A stretch of 6,899 bases of DNA from CAZSGN01 sp964606415. Its GTDB lineage: Bacteria; Bacteroidota; Bacteroidia; Bacteroidales; JBBRXJ01. Positions 6,401-6,899 of this stretch are shown here, piece by piece. The position numbers and the translations under genes are program-made. The stretch lies in contig CAZSGN010000151.1 of the NCBI GenBank assembly GCA_964606415.1, positions 1 through 6,899 of the forward strand, given 5' to 3'. The notes under the pieces are model-generated. The model did not search any database. It was not told the DNA's origin and was given only the letters and a program-made list of their open reading frames with translations. Positions within the stretch are counted from its first letter, which is position 1. The number at the start of each line of letters is the position of its first letter.

Positions 6401-6899
6401 GAAAAAACTTACATCAACGAAAATAATGTCTTATACAATGTTAAAAAAACACCTGGTAATAACTACACATGGAGCATCCTGAACAACAGGGGCACTACCT
6501 TTTCCAATGACACATTTGCTTATGTTGACTGGGGATCAACCACGGGACCAGCCACACTAGTCTATACAGAGACCAACCCTTCAACCAACTGTCAAACGGC
6601 TATGTCCAAAACCATTAATCTTGTCCGGCCACCACAAATATATTTAAACAAAACAAACGTGACTTGTCACGGTGAAGATAATGGCCTTTTACATGTTTTC
6701 ATCGCCGACTCCGGCATCCCTCCACTGCACTACGAATGGTCTCATACCAGTGAAAATAAACCAATGCTAACAGATATCAGTCCAGGCACTTATGCAATCA
6801 CTGTTACCGATGCAGAGGGTAAAACAGCTATTGATACGGATACGATTAATGAGCCTCCACCGTTAATAATTAGTAATGTCGCTACAACAAATCCTCTTT
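3449..6899 (+). CDS. Giant secreted multidomain protein: IgGFc-binding-like domain, Ig/PKD-like modules, SprB repeat (3' end outside window)
   Basis: The frame is open from GTG 3449 to the window edge: 1150 complete codons and no stop. Residues 1-20 form a signal peptide with hydrophobic core LFLISFLFLL (5-14), probably cleaved between Cys20 and Gln21; it does not fit a lipobox. Residues 21 to about 460 resemble the IgGFc-binding-protein N-terminal-like domain common in large Bacteroidota surface proteins: TEFWFVAPD (24-32), ITAYYEVSAGQNPDIYSLKGKNALGSEFYTPF spanning 133-164, and the DLMGDQLIPTSLLGNEYI segment (252-269). Residues 472 to about 978 are seven Ig-like modules, 979 to about 1058 a PKD-like domain (NYTWSIL, FAYVDWGS), and 1064-1140 a SprB-type repeat (TCHGEDNGLLHVF, LHYEWSH, SPGTYAITVTDAEGK); LIISNVATTNPL begins what looks like a further one. 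It is probably an adhesin-like surface or released protein exported by the type IX secretion system, whose sorting domain would lie downstream. The domain calls are by eye. IgG binding should not be assumed from the name. Confidence 0.85.
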   Translation, partial: MNNKLFLISFLFLLTFKAFCQVDTEFWFVAPDIDAKHGDRPIYFNLTTQGQPAQVKISQPANSSFVPIETTIPANTTERIRIYDRENMDHLENIFGGSPFSKRGILIKSTALITAYYEVSAGQNPDIYSLKGKNALGSEFYTPFQQLMPNADGYNSFQIIATEDNTQVTINPTLDLIKGCTPVYQAGQDHTITLNRGEVFLGTAAKDGETCSTPGNKPDQHPSGTYIKTNGKKVAVIVHDDSVQPKGYSCKDLMGDQLIPTSLLGNEYIAMRGAMHVKSDTLEKLIILSMDDNNSLEINGSSETVLAKGQTYLYTLQDEYTHIKADSNIYVLQMSGYGCEYGEAILPATNKCNGSPEVSFTTSDPNGLYFNILVTKGAEDAFFINGSPAPFIQSSDFSAVPGDNNWMAARIGPIDTAYVPVGKATTISNSKGLFHLGLINGRLKSGGTRFGYFSNFNEFDVDAINTSNGEGRYRACYDEEVTLIAAGGTSDESSESIHYQWSNGSTNPSITLNPSTDQWYYVTATLSGACNITAVDSTFIGVQPKINGSLTDGDTICQGDSIELTASGSDYYIWSNGDSGSTIEASPDTSSMIAVKITDTIGCYDEDSTWIEVLPSPQIAIDSISHGCQGKELTLDPELPANFDYQWNTGAKTPTLTINTADTYSLTATSTNGCSSSRETEVILHPEPSPSIPNDTVICPGTTVKLKASGGASYKWSNGSEDSTIKVTPTSDSNYQITVSDQYGCTTSRSIDVQIHPEAQADAGADQEICQGDTATLIASGGISYLWSNMSTNDTNRLIPSFSRDYAVTVTDTNGCRDSDIVYVQLKSPPSLNLNPSDTINACQNTMLTINSSLSSNIEHQWSTGDTANSIKTLQEGRIYLEVSNSAGCQSKDSIYIKRQPAPVANINPDTSVCEGSNIKIWTPFNQHYQYKWNEDVNTNAFQASIDTHRFFALTVTDHYGCTSYDSSTIYANPNPPPKTIEGPEKTYINENNVLYNVKKTPGNNYTWSILNNRGTTFSNDTFAYVDWGSTTGPATLVYTETNPSTNCQTAMSKTINLVRPPQIYLNKTNVTCHGEDNGLLHVFIADSGIPPLHYEWSHTSENKPMLTDISPGTYAITVTDAEGKTAIDTDTINEPPPLIISNVATTNPL
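4862..6382 (+). repeat. Seven tandem Ig-like modules with about 71-residue period (protein-level repeat)
   Basis: Each module follows the order Cys, a short hydrophobic strand, Trp in a WSNG- or WNTG-like turn, a strand ending in TVTD or similar, and a Cys in G-C (A-C in module 1). Opening Cys residues are 476, 557, 628, 699, 770, 843 and 914, so the steps are 81, 71, 71, 71, 73 and 71 residues. Closing Cys residues are 530, 603, 674, 746, 816, 889 and 962, so within-module distances are 54, 46, 46, 47, 46, 46 and 48. The Trp residues are 501, 574, 647, 716, 787, 862 and 933. The pairs could form one disulphide per module; this is inference from spacing. The DNA is not visibly repeated, so the duplications are old or the modules are under selection to differ. 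Confidence 0.8.
6638..6868 (+). repeat. SprB-type repeat, first of a probable series
   Basis: Residues 1064-1140 of the giant protein follow the SprB repeat pattern: VTCHGEDNG (1071-1079), a Pro-rich turn IPPLHYEWSH, then SPGTYAITVTDAEGK and a closing NEPPPLII. SprB repeats are known from mobile surface adhesins of gliding Bacteroidota. The usual Cys in the 'DANGC' position is replaced by Lys (DAEGK), so Cys1073 has no partner within the repeat. The next residues (SNVATTNPL) look like the start of another repeat that runs off the window. Confidence 0.72.

Noticed and set aside
3449..6899. A frameshifted or broken gene, because no stop-to-stop frame closes in the window
   Set aside because: Translation codon by codon from 3449 to 6898 gives no stop and unbroken domain motifs; the gene simply runs past the window edge.

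Overview
The window looks like a chromosomal piece of a Bacteroidota bacterium. The signs are AT-rich spacers, start codons mostly without Shine-Dalgarno sequences, a promoter-like TTG-N20-TAnnTTTR element, a Bacteroidota-type outer-membrane porin, signal peptides cleaved just before Gln, and a giant secreted protein built from an IgGFc-binding-like domain, Ig/PKD-like modules and a SprB-type repeat. Genus and species cannot be told from this sequence. All supported genes are on the + strand.

Layout. Positions 1-63 are the 3' end of a tmRNA (ssrA), with the T-arm and the acceptor 3' strand and no encoded CCA. An AT-rich spacer of about 330 bases without a convincing gene follows; it holds a promoter candidate near its right end. 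Two genes 8 bases apart come next: a secreted YceI-family protein (397-987) and a 460-residue outer-membrane beta-barrel porin-like protein (996-2378). A perfect 17-bp hairpin (2394-2436) closes this unit. A second, diverged YceI-like secreted protein (2624-3238) stands alone. After about 210 bases, a GTG-started gene with an unusually strong Shine-Dalgarno sequence begins at 3449. It stays open to the window edge, giving 1150 codons with no stop.

How the genes may work together. The two YceI-like proteins flank the porin and all three carry export signals, so this looks like an envelope module, perhaps handling a lipophilic ligand between periplasm and outer membrane. That role is inference: YceI proteins are known to bind isoprenoid-type lipids, but nothing here identifies the substrate. 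The giant gene is probably a separate unit encoding a cell-surface or released adhesin-like protein, probably exported by the type IX secretion system. Its C-terminal sorting domain would lie beyond the window.

The most striking feature is the middle of the giant protein. Seven successive Ig-like modules each carry one Cys near the start, a Trp, and a Cys in a closing G-C (A-C in module 1) motif. The opening Cys residues recur almost exactly every 71 residues, and the Cys-to-Cys distance within a module is 46-48 residues in six of the seven.
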